Below, one piece after another: positions 27,771 through 36,770 of a stretch of DNA of 64,000 bases; position 1 is the stretch's first letter; each line of letters opens with the position of its first letter. The position numbers and the translations under genes are program-made. Source of the DNA: UBA4459 sp963776205. Lineage in GTDB: Bacteria; Bacteroidota; Bacteroidia; Bacteroidales; F082. The notes below the pieces were generated by a model, which worked only from the letters and a program-made list of their open reading frames with translations, was not told where the DNA came from and did not search any database. The stretch lies in the NCBI GenBank assembly GCA_963776205.1, contig CAVZLR010000001.1:496001-560000 (forward strand). The letters are read 5' to 3'.

Positions 27771-28541
27771 ATGCAAAAATCGAAATGGAACCTGAAAGGC
27801 AAGATTGCACTTATTACAGGCAGTACCAAAGGAATTGGATTGGCCATTGCTGATGAGTTCATAGAGTTGGGCGCATATGTTTTAATTGTTGCCCGCGATC
27901 AGCAAATGATTGATAAGCAAGTTGAAAAGTACCATAAAAAAGGAAGCCAGGCCTGGGGATGCAAAGCGGATGTTACCATAAAGGAAGATCGCATCAGATT
28001 ATTCGAAAAAATTCATGAGGAAATAGGAAAACTGGATATAGTGGTCAACAATGTAGGCATGAACATCCGTAAAAAAACCGTTACTTATTCTGAAGAAGAA
28101 TATTTTAAAATCGTCCAAACCAATATGCATTCCTCTTTCGATATCAGTCAGCGGTCGTATGAATTCCTGAAAAAATCGGCTACCGGTGCGTTGGTGAATA
28201 TTGTTTCAGTAGCAGGATTAACCCATGTAAGGACCGGTGCTCCCTACGGAATGACCAAAGCAGCATTGATTCAACTTACCCGCAACCTGGCAGGAGAATG
28301 GGCCCCTGAAGGTATCCGGGTAAATGCAGTAGCTCCATGGTATACAAAAACACCCCTGGTTCAGCAATTACTCGAAGACAAGAAATACTTAAACAATATC
28401 ATTGAAAGAACGCCCATTGGCCGTATTGCGGATCCGGAAGAAGTAGCAGCTGCTGTCGCTTTTCTTTGTATGCCTGCAGCTTCCTATATAACCGGTGAAT
28501 GCCTGGTTGTCGATGGTGGCTTTTTAATCAATGGATTTTAA
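27771..28541 (+). CDS. Short-chain dehydrogenase/reductase
   Basis: This is a classical SDR of 256 residues. The Rossmann motif is TGSTKGIG, then NNVGMN, the catalytic Ser in NIVSVAG and Tyr-x3-Lys in YGMTKAAL. The C-terminal ITGECLVVDGGF is normal. The sequence is closest in feel to tropinone-reductase-like SDRs. The substrate is unknown. It lies seven bases behind the phosphoesterase gene, so the two are probably co-transcribed. Confidence 0.93.
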   Translation: MQKSKWNLKGKIALITGSTKGIGLAIADEFIELGAYVLIVARDQQMIDKQVEKYHKKGSQAWGCKADVTIKEDRIRLFEKIHEEIGKLDIVVNNVGMNIRKKTVTYSEEEYFKIVQTNMHSSFDISQRSYEFLKKSATGALVNIVSVAGLTHVRTGAPYGMTKAALIQLTRNLAGEWAPEGIRVNAVAPWYTKTPLVQQLLEDKKYLNNIIERTPIGRIADPEEVAAAVAFLCMPAASYITGECLVVDGGFLINGF

Positions 28542-28556
28542 ATTACATTTACAGCT

Positions 28557-28901
28557 ATGAATACGCCGGATACACTTTTTATTTTATGGACAAGTGGGGA
28601 GGTTGAAACCTTCGATGAGATGGTTTTTATGTATGCGTTGAATGCCAAAAAAAGAAACTGGTGGCAGGAAGTAACGGTAATCATCTGGGGTGCTTCAGCA
28701 ACACTTGTCGGAAAAGATGAACTGGTGCAACTTAAGATTAAAGAATTAATAAAAGGCGATGTTCATGTAACCGCATGTAAAGCATGCGCTGATGATCTGG
28801 GCGTTGCCAAACTTTTGGAAGATATGGGCGTTGATGTTAAATACTGGGGTAATCCTTTAACTGAAGTGCTTAAATCAGATGCGAAATTACTCACCATATA
28901 A
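28557..28901 (+). CDS. DsrE family protein
   Basis: The 114-residue protein has the DsrE/F-like fold. The front strand is TLFILWTSG, the middle is VTVIIWGASATLV, and the cysteine motif ACKACADDLG lies near residue 78, where sulfur-relay members carry their active cysteine. The likely role is persulfide handling or an undefined redox function. It sits between an SDR and a flavin reductase gene. Confidence 0.82.
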   Translation: MNTPDTLFILWTSGEVETFDEMVFMYALNAKKRNWWQEVTVIIWGASATLVGKDELVQLKIKELIKGDVHVTACKACADDLGVAKLLEDMGVDVKYWGNPLTEVLKSDAKLLTI

Positions 28902-28910
28902 ATTCAAACG

Positions 28911-29441
28911 ATGCAACAGATAAAACCAACCCAATTCCTGGCTCAGATAAATGAACTTTGGCTTAAATAAGTGGTTTTTACTTACCAGCGGCGATTTCGA
29001 TAAAAACCATTACAATACAATGACCGTGGCCTGGGGATATTTCGGTATTATGTGGAACAAACCCATGGCTGTGGTAGTGGTGAGGCCTACCCGATTCACC
29101 TTTGAGTTTATGGAAAAGTACGATACATTTACATTGACGGCATTTGATAAAAAGTTCAAAAAAGACCTCAACTTACTGGGCACCAAATCAGGCAGGGATG
29201 GGGATAAGATTGCCGAAACCGGGTCTAACAGTTGTTCCTGCCCAGGTAGTTCCAGCACCTGCATTCAAAGAAGCGGAATTAATTATCGAATGCAAGAAAG
29301 CTTATTGGGATGATTTTAAACCTGAAAACTTCCTGAATCCTGTTATTGAAAAAAGCTATCCTGCAAGAGATTATCACCGAATGTATTTTGGGGAGATTGT
29401 TTCACATCATAGGTGATGAAAAATACGCATCAGCTAAGTAA
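28911..29441 (+). CDS. Flavin reductase family protein, three frameshifts
   Basis: This is an FMN-binding split-barrel protein of about 177 residues. The recognisable pieces in order are: MQQIKPTQFLAQIN; NKWFLLTSGDFDKNHYNTMT; GIMWNKPMAVVVVRPTRFTF; LTVVPAQVVPAPAFKEAELI; MYFGEI; and HIIGDEKYASAK with TAA at 29441. One-base slips occur near 28950, 29220 and 29405. All pieces are conserved, so the gene is probably intact in the organism. Its end overlaps that of the convergent radical SAM gene by 12 bases. Confidence 0.8.
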
Positions 29442-30438
29442 AAATTCAAAGCTTCTTCCTCTAAGTTCAGATTTTGATACAAATTCAACGGTATCAAATT
29501 GCTCCAGCAGCATTTTTTTATTGGTTGCACTATATCCAATGGCATAATTCAATTCTTTTGGTGGGACATAAACCTTCAGATTTTTCTGGTTTTTATTTTC
29601 TGTCAACGGTTGCAATTGCTGTTTCCAGATTTCTGTCAGCACCAATTCCTTAAACGACTGGTGAAAAGGTCCGGCTATCAATTCATGGCCTGTTAACAAT
29701 CCTTCAGATGGATGCAAACCCACCCGTATTACATCTACGTTTGCTTCTTCAAACAAAGGCAATATCTGTGTAGTCCATTGCACAGCTTCTTCAAGCGACA
29801 AGGGCATATATTTCCCATTCTCAAACCACTTGTGCATGGCAGTTCCTTTGATTACAACCGCCGGGATAAATTCGAGTATTGGATGCGCCATATTCAATAA
29901 TTTTTGTGGCTGTTTTGATAGATTTTTCCAAAGTATCCCCTGGCAACCCGATCATCATCTGTAATCCGAGTTCAAATCCATTTTCCAGGATCATTTTTGC
30001 CGCTTGCTCCGTCTGCTTTGCAGTATGTCCACGGAAAGACTTTTTCAGCACATCATCATCCATGGATTGCGCACCCAACTCTATAGTTGTTACCCGGTAT
30101 TTTTTTAAGACATTTAAAATTTCTTCATCGATATAATCCGGTCGGGTTGAAAGACGGATACCATTCACTTCACCCTGATCAATATACGGCTGAACAATCC
30201 TAAGGTATTGTTCCTGTTCTTCGATGGGAATACCCGTAAAGCTTCCTCCGAAAAACCCGACTTCCACAACTCTATCTGTTCTTCTAAATGAACTGAGGTG
30301 TTCCTTGATGATTTGCTCAATCTCTTTTTCATCAGGAATACGCTGTTGACCTGATATTTTCTCCTGGTTGCAAAAAACACATTGAAACGGGCATGCCAAT
30401 TCTGGTATGAAAATGGGTATGTTATAGTGTTTCTGCAT
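29430..30438 (-). CDS. Radical SAM protein, Elp3-like, one frameshift
   Basis: The N-terminus has the iron-sulfur motif CPFQCVFC (Cys-x3-Cys-x2-Cys), then GFFGGSFTG, RLSTRPDYI, TTIELGAQSMDDDVL and MIGLPGDT. The frame from 30438 ends near 29822, and the C-terminal half reads on in another frame: RIYPAVVIKGTAMHKWFENG through to GRSFEFLLS at 29430. This layout (radical SAM plus short C-terminal domain, no acetyltransferase) matches the Elp3-like group with unknown or RNA-related substrates. The total is about 336 codons. Confidence 0.85.
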
Positions 30439-30482
30439 AAAATCGTTAACAAATATTCACAAAGTTGTTATAATTTTTTCAA

Positions 30483-30490
30483 TACTTTTG
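30483..30490 (+). promoter_or_regulatory. -7 promoter box of the 30560 lipoprotein gene
   Basis: TACTTTTG matches the consensus exactly. It lies 70 bases before ATG 30560, leaving a moderate 5' leader. Confidence 0.5.
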
Positions 30491-30559
30491 CGTTCGATAT
30501 GACAATAATTTCACAGATTTTCAAAGAATCCATTTCAAATTATATTAATCCCTACTAAA

Positions 30560-31219
30560 ATGAAGCAAATGCTTAAAAATTCATCCCAATTTATTGCGGT
30601 GATGCTCATCATGGCCATCGCCATAGGAGGAGCAACGAGTTGTAAAAGTAAAAGACTGGCCAAAGAAGCAGCAGCAGCAGAGTATGCAGCCATGGTTGAA
30701 CAGGCAAAAAAAGATTTGAATGCCATCATTAACGAGGAAACCTCCTGGTCGTTAGATGAACAGGCAGCGCGTGTTGCTACCATCAAAACTTATAATATTG
30801 ATGACCCGGAAGTAACAGAATTAATTGAAAAAGCTGAATTAAAAATAGCGGAACTACGTGCCGAAGCCGAAAGATTGGCAGAAGAAGAAAGACTCAAACG
30901 CGAAGAAGAAGCAAGGCTCAGGGCAGCACAATCCGAATTTGCCACGATTGATAATGCCTTCAAAGGTGTTGCCAGCGCCGGAAGTTTTGATGCTGCCAAT
31001 AGGCAGATTGATGCTGCAATGCAGCAATTTGCAAGCCCCGATGTTCCGGTTCTGATCATCATCAGCCAGGCGGGTGGGTTTAATGATTACGATCGCCCGA
31101 CCACCATTTCAAACTTCCTGAATTACCTGAAAGACAGAAAAGAATATAAATATAAAGTCGAATCTGTAAAACAGGACAGTTTTGGGAAAATTACTGAAAT
31201 AGAATTAATTACTAAATAA
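30560..31219 (+). CDS. Coiled-coil lipoprotein of unknown function
   Basis: The 219-residue protein has a lipoprotein signal (GGATSCKSKR). A long charged helix follows at about residues 30-130, rich in Ala, Glu, Lys and Arg (ELRAEAERLAEEERLKREEE), and then a globular end (VPVLIIISQAGGFNDYDRPT, SNFLNYLKDRKEYKYKVESV). The globular part resembles small domains seen in Bacteroidota periplasmic proteins but is not recognised. The next secreted protein gene begins nine bases later, so the two probably act together in the envelope. Confidence 0.7.
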   Translation: MKQMLKNSSQFIAVMLIMAIAIGGATSCKSKRLAKEAAAAEYAAMVEQAKKDLNAIINEETSWSLDEQAARVATIKTYNIDDPEVTELIEKAELKIAELRAEAERLAEEERLKREEEARLRAAQSEFATIDNAFKGVASAGSFDAANRQIDAAMQQFASPDVPVLIIISQAGGFNDYDRPTTISNFLNYLKDRKEYKYKVESVKQDSFGKITEIELITK

Positions 31220-31227
31220 CTAGGGCC

Positions 31228-31806
31228 ATGAATAAAACAGCATTTATATTATTATTCGCTATTGGATTTGGAATCTCAACTTCTTCTTTTGCACAAGATG
31301 ACCTGAGTCCTGAGCGTAAACAAGCCATTGACAGTCTTGCTCTTGAAAAAGTTCGCGACCTGAGTAAATACATCACAATTATTGGAGATAAGGACACACC
31401 CTGGAGCGAAGCCAACCGTGTGATTGACCGGGCTGAAGAACTATTTATGACCGGCAGTGAAATTGGTGTTTCTTCACTGGTGAGTACCGAAGTCAACTAC
31501 TACGATGTTCGTAAGTACTTTGAAAGGCTGATGCGCCTCAATTACAATAAAGTAGAGATCAGCTGGTACAATATTGAATACGTTAGCGACCTGCAACGCC
31601 AACCTGACGGAACTTATGTGGGTGTGATCACCATTTTCCAGAAATTCAAAGGTTACGACAAAGAAGGCCGGCTGATCTACCAGGATACGACCAAAAAAGA
31701 TATTACGGTGTATGTAAAACGTAAAGAAACCCAAATCGGCGGAAGGCTGATTGGTTTCTGGGATGTGTTGCTGGGTGATATCAGGGTGAAAGAAACAACG
31801 CAATAA
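31228..31806 (+). CDS. Secreted protein of unknown function
   Basis: The 192-residue protein has a clear signal peptide ending in SSFAQ. The mature part contains KYITIIGDKDTPWSEANRVI, VNYYDVRKYFERLMRLNY and VGVITIFQKFKGYDKEGRLI; the mix of helix and strands suggests an NTF2-like fold. It is co-transcribed with the coiled-coil lipoprotein gene and ends at a terminator. No function is known to me. Confidence 0.68.
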   Translation: MNKTAFILLFAIGFGISTSSFAQDDLSPERKQAIDSLALEKVRDLSKYITIIGDKDTPWSEANRVIDRAEELFMTGSEIGVSSLVSTEVNYYDVRKYFERLMRLNYNKVEISWYNIEYVSDLQRQPDGTYVGVITIFQKFKGYDKEGRLIYQDTTKKDITVYVKRKETQIGGRLIGFWDVLLGDIRVKETTQ

Positions 31807-31825
31807 AAAATATAAGTTATTGCTG

Positions 31826-31856
31826 AAAACCGCTTCTGAAAAGGAGCGGTTTTTTT
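31826..31856 (+). terminator. Terminator behind the 30560-31806 pair
   Basis: AACCGCTTCT pairs with AGGAGCGGTT around GAAA, followed by seven T. Confidence 0.8.
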
Positions 31857-32064
31857 AATTTTCCAGATTTATTCGATTTTAATTTTTAAATGCTATATCT
31901 CTTTCGCAAAAAAAAATCATTTGCAATAATGAAATGGTTATCCAATTTTGGGTCATCCACAATTTATTGTTGCTAATTTACAAATTAAGCATCTTTTTAT
32001 AAGGATATTACTGATAATTTTACAGCCGTTTGTTCGTTCTATTGAACAGACTAATACAATCAAG

Positions 32065-32922
32065 ATGACATATTTTAAAAAGATACTATACAGCCTTATT
32101 TTCTTCATCCTATGTAGTCAGTTAGTGGCTCAAAACAGTTCATTTAACAGCTTTAGTGAAGATGAAACCGTGCTGTACACCATGAACAAACAGGTAGGGC
32201 AGTTTGTACGGCGGTTCAATATGGAAGAAGACCCTTACGGGAAACGCCTGCCGGAAAATGATAGTAAATTCCACAACAACCAGCTAAGGGAAAGCATGCT
32301 GCCGATTATGTTTGATACTTATAACCCACGTACATCAGGTAAGTTGAAGGAGTATTTTATTAATGATGTGACCAATGAAGAAGCTCCGGTGTACCTGAAT
32401 TTTCTGGATAAAAACTGGTATGCTGAAGTGTCTGCTACTTTTCTGGCCAATGGCGATGAAGTGAATATTATTTTATTCCTGACACTCGAAGAAGAAAACC
32501 TAGGGTCTAAATGGATTATCAGCAATGTGTACTACAGCTATTTCCCAAACCTGTTTCCTAAAACGGCAGATAGTGTTCATCAGCAGTACTTTCTGCATCC
32601 ACAAAGCCACGAACTCGATTTTATGAACCTTCACAGGGCGCTTGAAGATCCATCACATATTGAATTATATGCTTCCAACAATTACAGGCCTGACTATCTT
32701 TCTCTTTTTTTCTACCAGATGAAGAAAGGCCAGTTGAAATTCAAAGAAATCAATGCCGTGAAATTTCATTTCTTCCAAATTGAAAATTGGTATTTTGAAT
32801 TGTCATACTTTAACAGAAATGACACCAACTCTGGCTGGTTAATCTCAAATCTTAAATTTCTAAATAACGAAGAGAAAAAGGAACTTATTAAATCATATAA
32901 ACTATGCGCTATCGATCAATAG
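32065..32922 (+). CDS. Secreted protein of unknown function, paired with the LRR protein
   Basis: The start is placed at ATG 32065, which gives a signal peptide (SLIFFILCSQLVAQ); the longer frame has none. The 285-residue protein contains two similar beta-rich stretches (YLNFLDKNWYAEVSATFLAN, KFHFFQIENWYFELSYFNRN). Each is followed by a WIISN or WLISN strand, so it looks like an internal duplication. The downstream LRR gene overlaps it by 19 bases, indicating coupled translation and a joint role at the cell surface. The function is unknown. Confidence 0.7.
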   Translation: MTYFKKILYSLIFFILCSQLVAQNSSFNSFSEDETVLYTMNKQVGQFVRRFNMEEDPYGKRLPENDSKFHNNQLRESMLPIMFDTYNPRTSGKLKEYFINDVTNEEAPVYLNFLDKNWYAEVSATFLANGDEVNIILFLTLEEENLGSKWIISNVYYSYFPNLFPKTADSVHQQYFLHPQSHELDFMNLHRALEDPSHIELYASNNYRPDYLSLFFYQMKKGQLKFKEINAVKFHFFQIENWYFELSYFNRNDTNSGWLISNLKFLNNEEKKELIKSYKLCAIDQ

Positions 32923-35552
32923 TTGTACTCTTAACAGTTTTATTCATACAACTTGCTGCTAATTCGCAGGAAACTGTTGAACTTACTCCCCAGCAGCTTG
33001 AAGAATATACGGAACAAAGCAAACAGATCGTCCAGTTTTTGGAAGGTACCTTGAACTTCCTGGGAGATGATTCCCAATTGCCTTCCGATAAAGACGTGAT
33101 ATTCAATGAAAGCTTTTTGAAATTTTTCAGGGATGATGAAGTACAAATTGAAGATGACCTGGATGAGAACAGGGAAATTTCATTAAGCAAAGACGTACAG
33201 GCTTACCTGAAAGATGTAGACTTCTTCTTTAACGAAGTTACATTTACCTTTAATATTGAAAAGGTAGAGCAACTGGTGAATGATAATGGTGAATTGTATT
33301 TTAAAGTAACCATGAACCGTAATTTGCAAGGCATAACTATCGATAACGACACCATTGACAATAATATGATCCGTTATGCGGAAATTAACCTCGACCCTTA
33401 CCAGAAAGATTTAAAAATAGTAAGCCTCTATACCACCAAATTGAACGAAAAGCAAGAGCTGCGATACTGGTGGGAAAATATGGCTGTAACCTGGAAAAAC
33501 TTTTTCAGTGAGTCGGTATTGATTTACGATACACTTCCGTTTCATAAAATCGTTTCATTTGACGACAGTACCATTGTTATCGAAAAATGGGTAAATACGA
33601 TCAGGGTGGATACTTTTTTGGTTCAGGAAGGCGACACCATTAATTACGGCGCCGTTGCCGAACACCTGGCTACTGATCAGATATATACCGTTGCTGATAC
33701 CATTTCACAAATTGAACCTGACACCATTGCTGTCGATGTATCCCCAATTTATAAACAGTTATTGCGGTTTAAGAAAATCAAATCGATTGATGTTTCCAAT
33801 AATATGATGATTGGAAACCTGAATCCTGTTTCAGAGCTAACAGAACTTACTTCTATAGATTTTTCAAATACACTGATCGACGACCTGTCACCGTTAAGAA
33901 ACCTGAATCAATTGCAACATCTCGATTGTTCAGGAACACCTGTTACGGACATCAGCCCGCTTCGTTATGCTACTAATCTTAGTGTATTGGATTGTTCAAT
34001 AACAGGTATAACTGATTTTTCAGTTTTAGAATATTTACGGCAACTCGAAAAACTGGATCTGAATTATACACCCATTACATCTGTTAAATTATTGAGCAGC
34101 CTAACGAAGTTAAAACAACTAAACGTTTCAGGAACCCGGATTAATGATGTATCACCACTTGAACAATTAACCGAACTGGCTTACCTGAATATATCCAATT
34201 CAAAAATGACTTCTCTGAATTCCATAAGTATGTTAAGCGGGCTTAAAAACCTGAATATTGACAGCACTTCAATTGATGACCTGTCACCTTTAAGTAAGCT
34301 TCATAAACTTTCAGTATTGCAGGCAAACCATACACCAGTGAATGATCTGTCACCTTTAGAGGACCTGAATGAACTTGATATGATCTATTGTGACGATAGT
34401 GGTATTGATGCGCTGAAAGCACAACAATTTATGGAGGTAAACAAAAACTGCCTAGTGATTTTCAATTCAGAAAAACTATTTGAATGGTGGGGCACTCTTT
34501 CAAATGACTGGAAAGCTATTGTTAGCCAAAATATTCCTGTCAGTGACCCGATAACAAAAGAAGAATTGCACGAGATCATCAATCAAACTTCGTTAGATAT
34601 CCATGTGCCTGAAGTTAACGCATTAGATCCGGTTAGTATGCTTTACAGGCTGGAAAACCTGGATGCAGGCAGCACACAGGTATCTGATATTGAACCTTTA
34701 GGTTCTCTGAATCATCTCAGGCAACTTAATATTAATAATACACCAGTTGTATCCATCGAACCACTTATTAATGTGGACAATATCAGGACCATCCGTATCG
34801 AAAATACAAACATAAGTGACCTTATGCCATTACAAAACTGTGCACAACTTCAGTTAGTTTATTGCGACAAATCTAATGTTGCTGCTGAAAATGTCTTGGC
34901 ATTAAAAGATAAACTCCCTGAATGTTTGGTTGTTTATCAGTCAGACAATATGAATATGTGGTGGAACCAGCTTAATGAAGACTGGCAGCAATTGCTTAAA
35001 AAAGAAGCAGGAATTAATGATGAAATGACCCGTGAAAATATTCAACGCATAGCAGACTCAAAGAAACTGACCATTACCGATAATTTATCTATTAGCAACC
35101 TGGCGCCATTGACTGTATTTCTTCAATTGCAAGAACTAAGAATTGGAAATACTGCTATTTCTGACATTACACCCATTACTTCACTTCCTAACCTGGTAAA
35201 TTTAGAAATTACCAGCAGTCCGATCAGTTCTGTAGAAAGAATTACTGGCTTGAAACAACTTCTACATTTAAGTATTGAAAACACCCCGGTTGAAGATATT
35301 GAGCCCATATTTGAGCTTGCCGGACTTGCTTCATTAAACATTAGCGGCACACAGGTAAAAAACCTGAAAGGCCTTGAGGAAATGTCAGAGTTAAAGATAT
35401 TATCCATTAACAATACAAACGTCAAGAACCTGAAACCCGTTGAAAGTCTATATAATCTGAATGAATTCAGATGTTTTAACACCTCTGTTAAGGCATCAAA
35501 AATTGAAGATTACAAGAAGAGTCATCCAAAAGTAAAGGTGGTATATTATTAA
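32904..35552 (+). CDS. Secreted leucine-rich-repeat protein
   Basis: The signal peptide ends near LAANSQE. Residues 20-270 are a helical/beta N-terminal domain. Two or three blocks of 21-22-residue LRRs of internalin/SDS22 type follow, with the repeat LxxLxxLNISNTxIxDLSPL (for example LQHLDCSGTPVTDISPL, LKQLNVSGTRINDVSPL). The blocks are separated by a linker with YWWENMAVTWKNF, EWWGTLSNDWKAI and MWWNQLNEDWQQL. LRR solenoids bind proteins or glycans. No T9SS domain is seen at the C-terminus, so surface export is uncertain. It is co-translated with the preceding gene. Confidence 0.88.
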   Translation: MRYRSIVVLLTVLFIQLAANSQETVELTPQQLEEYTEQSKQIVQFLEGTLNFLGDDSQLPSDKDVIFNESFLKFFRDDEVQIEDDLDENREISLSKDVQAYLKDVDFFFNEVTFTFNIEKVEQLVNDNGELYFKVTMNRNLQGITIDNDTIDNNMIRYAEINLDPYQKDLKIVSLYTTKLNEKQELRYWWENMAVTWKNFFSESVLIYDTLPFHKIVSFDDSTIVIEKWVNTIRVDTFLVQEGDTINYGAVAEHLATDQIYTVADTISQIEPDTIAVDVSPIYKQLLRFKKIKSIDVSNNMMIGNLNPVSELTELTSIDFSNTLIDDLSPLRNLNQLQHLDCSGTPVTDISPLRYATNLSVLDCSITGITDFSVLEYLRQLEKLDLNYTPITSVKLLSSLTKLKQLNVSGTRINDVSPLEQLTELAYLNISNSKMTSLNSISMLSGLKNLNIDSTSIDDLSPLSKLHKLSVLQANHTPVNDLSPLEDLNELDMIYCDDSGIDALKAQQFMEVNKNCLVIFNSEKLFEWWGTLSNDWKAIVSQNIPVSDPITKEELHEIINQTSLDIHVPEVNALDPVSMLYRLENLDAGSTQVSDIEPLGSLNHLRQLNINNTPVVSIEPLINVDNIRTIRIENTNISDLMPLQNCAQLQLVYCDKSNVAAENVLALKDKLPECLVVYQSDNMNMWWNQLNEDWQQLLKKEAGINDEMTRENIQRIADSKKLTITDNLSISNLAPLTVFLQLQELRIGNTAISDITPITSLPNLVNLEITSSPISSVERITGLKQLLHLSIENTPVEDIEPIFELAGLASLNISGTQVKNLKGLEEMSELKILSINNTNVKNLKPVESLYNLNEFRCFNTSVKASKIEDYKKSHPKVKVVYY

Positions 35553-35562
35553 ACAACATTTG

Positions 35563-35994
35563 ATGATTGAGATTATACCCTATAAAACAGGAGACTATGC
35601 AAGGCTGATTGACATTTGGAAACGTTCAGGACTACCTTATAAACCACTGGGCAGAGATAGCGAGGAAATGATTGAAGCTGAAGTGAAACGTGGTATTGGC
35701 AAATTTCTTTTTGCAAAGGAAAAGAATACATACGTCGGGGTTGTTCTTGCAACACATGATGGAAGAAAAGGATGGATCAATCGGGTGGCGGTATTGCCTG
35801 AACACCGGAATAAAGGAGTTGCCAAACTATTAGTCGATGCTGCCGAAAAATGGCTATCTGTTCAAGGTATTGGAATTTATGCCTGCCAGATTGAAGATTA
35901 CAATAAAGAATCGGTTGAGGTATTTAAGAAACTCGGTTACATCCCTTTCGAGGGCATGCATTACCTGACTAAAAGAAAAAACCCGGAAATTTAA
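35563..35994 (+). CDS. GNAT family N-acetyltransferase
   Basis: The 143-residue protein has the acetyl-CoA-binding motif A, WINRVAVLPEHRNKGVAKLL, and the later NKESVEVFKKLGY. The N-terminus IIPYKTGDYARLIDIWKRSG is typical of small-molecule acetyltransferases. ATG 35563 is preferred over the TTG just before it. The substrate is unknown. It follows the LRR gene after ten bases and converges on the flavodoxin gene. Confidence 0.88.
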   Translation: MIEIIPYKTGDYARLIDIWKRSGLPYKPLGRDSEEMIEAEVKRGIGKFLFAKEKNTYVGVVLATHDGRKGWINRVAVLPEHRNKGVAKLLVDAAEKWLSVQGIGIYACQIEDYNKESVEVFKKLGYIPFEGMHYLTKRKNPEI

Positions 35995-35996
35995 AC

Positions 35997-36528
35997 CTAA
36001 GCTTCGATGCCCAGTGTATCTTTAATGAAGCCGGTCCATTGTTTGATGCGTTCGTTTGTCAATTCTGGTTGGTTATCCTCATCGATTGCCAAACCGTAAA
36101 ACATTCCATTTTCAGCACCATCGGAGTTTGTAAAAGAATAACCTGAAGTAGGCCAGTTGCCAATAACTTTGGCATGAACGGTTTCTGCTTCTTCTTTTAA
36201 TACACCTAAGTCATCAACGAAATGATCGGGATACAACACCTGGTCGCCCAAACCAAAAAGTGCCATCGATTTGCTCGTCAGGTCATGTTCTTCCAATTTC
36301 CTGAAAAAAGTGGCCCATACATTATCCGAAGAAGCTTCTTTCCAGTGGTCAGCTCCAATGGTTGAACCACCCAGAATCACCAGATCATACGATTCAATTG
36401 TGTCTACATTAAAACTGGCAACATCATACATTTCGATGAATTCAGGATTGAACATTGCTAAACATCTTATTGGCTACGCGCTCCACATTGCCGCCTTTTC
36501 CCCAGTACAATAAAACTATTTTCTTCAT
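35997..36528 (-). CDS. Flavodoxin, one frameshift
   Basis: This small FMN electron carrier begins at ATG 36528 with MKKIVLLYWGKGGNVERVAN, which includes a phosphate-binding loop. One slip near 36465 leads into FNPEFIEMYDVASFNVDTI. The FMN-binding loops LILGGSTIGADHW and ALFGLGDQVLYPDHFVD follow, and the C-terminus is IKQWTGFIKDTLGIEA. It is about 177 residues, a long-chain flavodoxin. Apart from the slip it is complete. Confidence 0.9.
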
Positions 36529-36742
36529 TTTTCAGGTTACTTAAGGCCGCAAAATTAATATTATTCATGAAGAAGCCGTATGCTGAAAGCGGAATTAATT
36601 CAAAAATTAACCTAAATTAAGAAGTGTTCATGATTTATTATTAATATTCATTATAAGTATTTGGATGCCAGGCAAAAAAGACGAAAAATATAATTCTTCT
36701 TAGTTGATGTATACACTCATATTTTTTAATATTATAAATCTT

Positions 36743-36750
36743 TACTTTTG
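36743..36750 (+). promoter_or_regulatory. -7 promoter box of the terC-like gene
   Basis: TACTTTTG matches the consensus exactly, 21 bases before ATG 36771. The short leader leaves no room for a yybP-ykoY manganese riboswitch. Confidence 0.65.
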
Positions 36751-36770
36751 ACGATTATTAGACGAAACCT

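Noticed and set aside
36540..36770. Possible manganese riboswitch upstream of the terC-like gene
   Set aside because: An exact -7 box lies 21 bases before the start codon, leaving no room for a structured leader.
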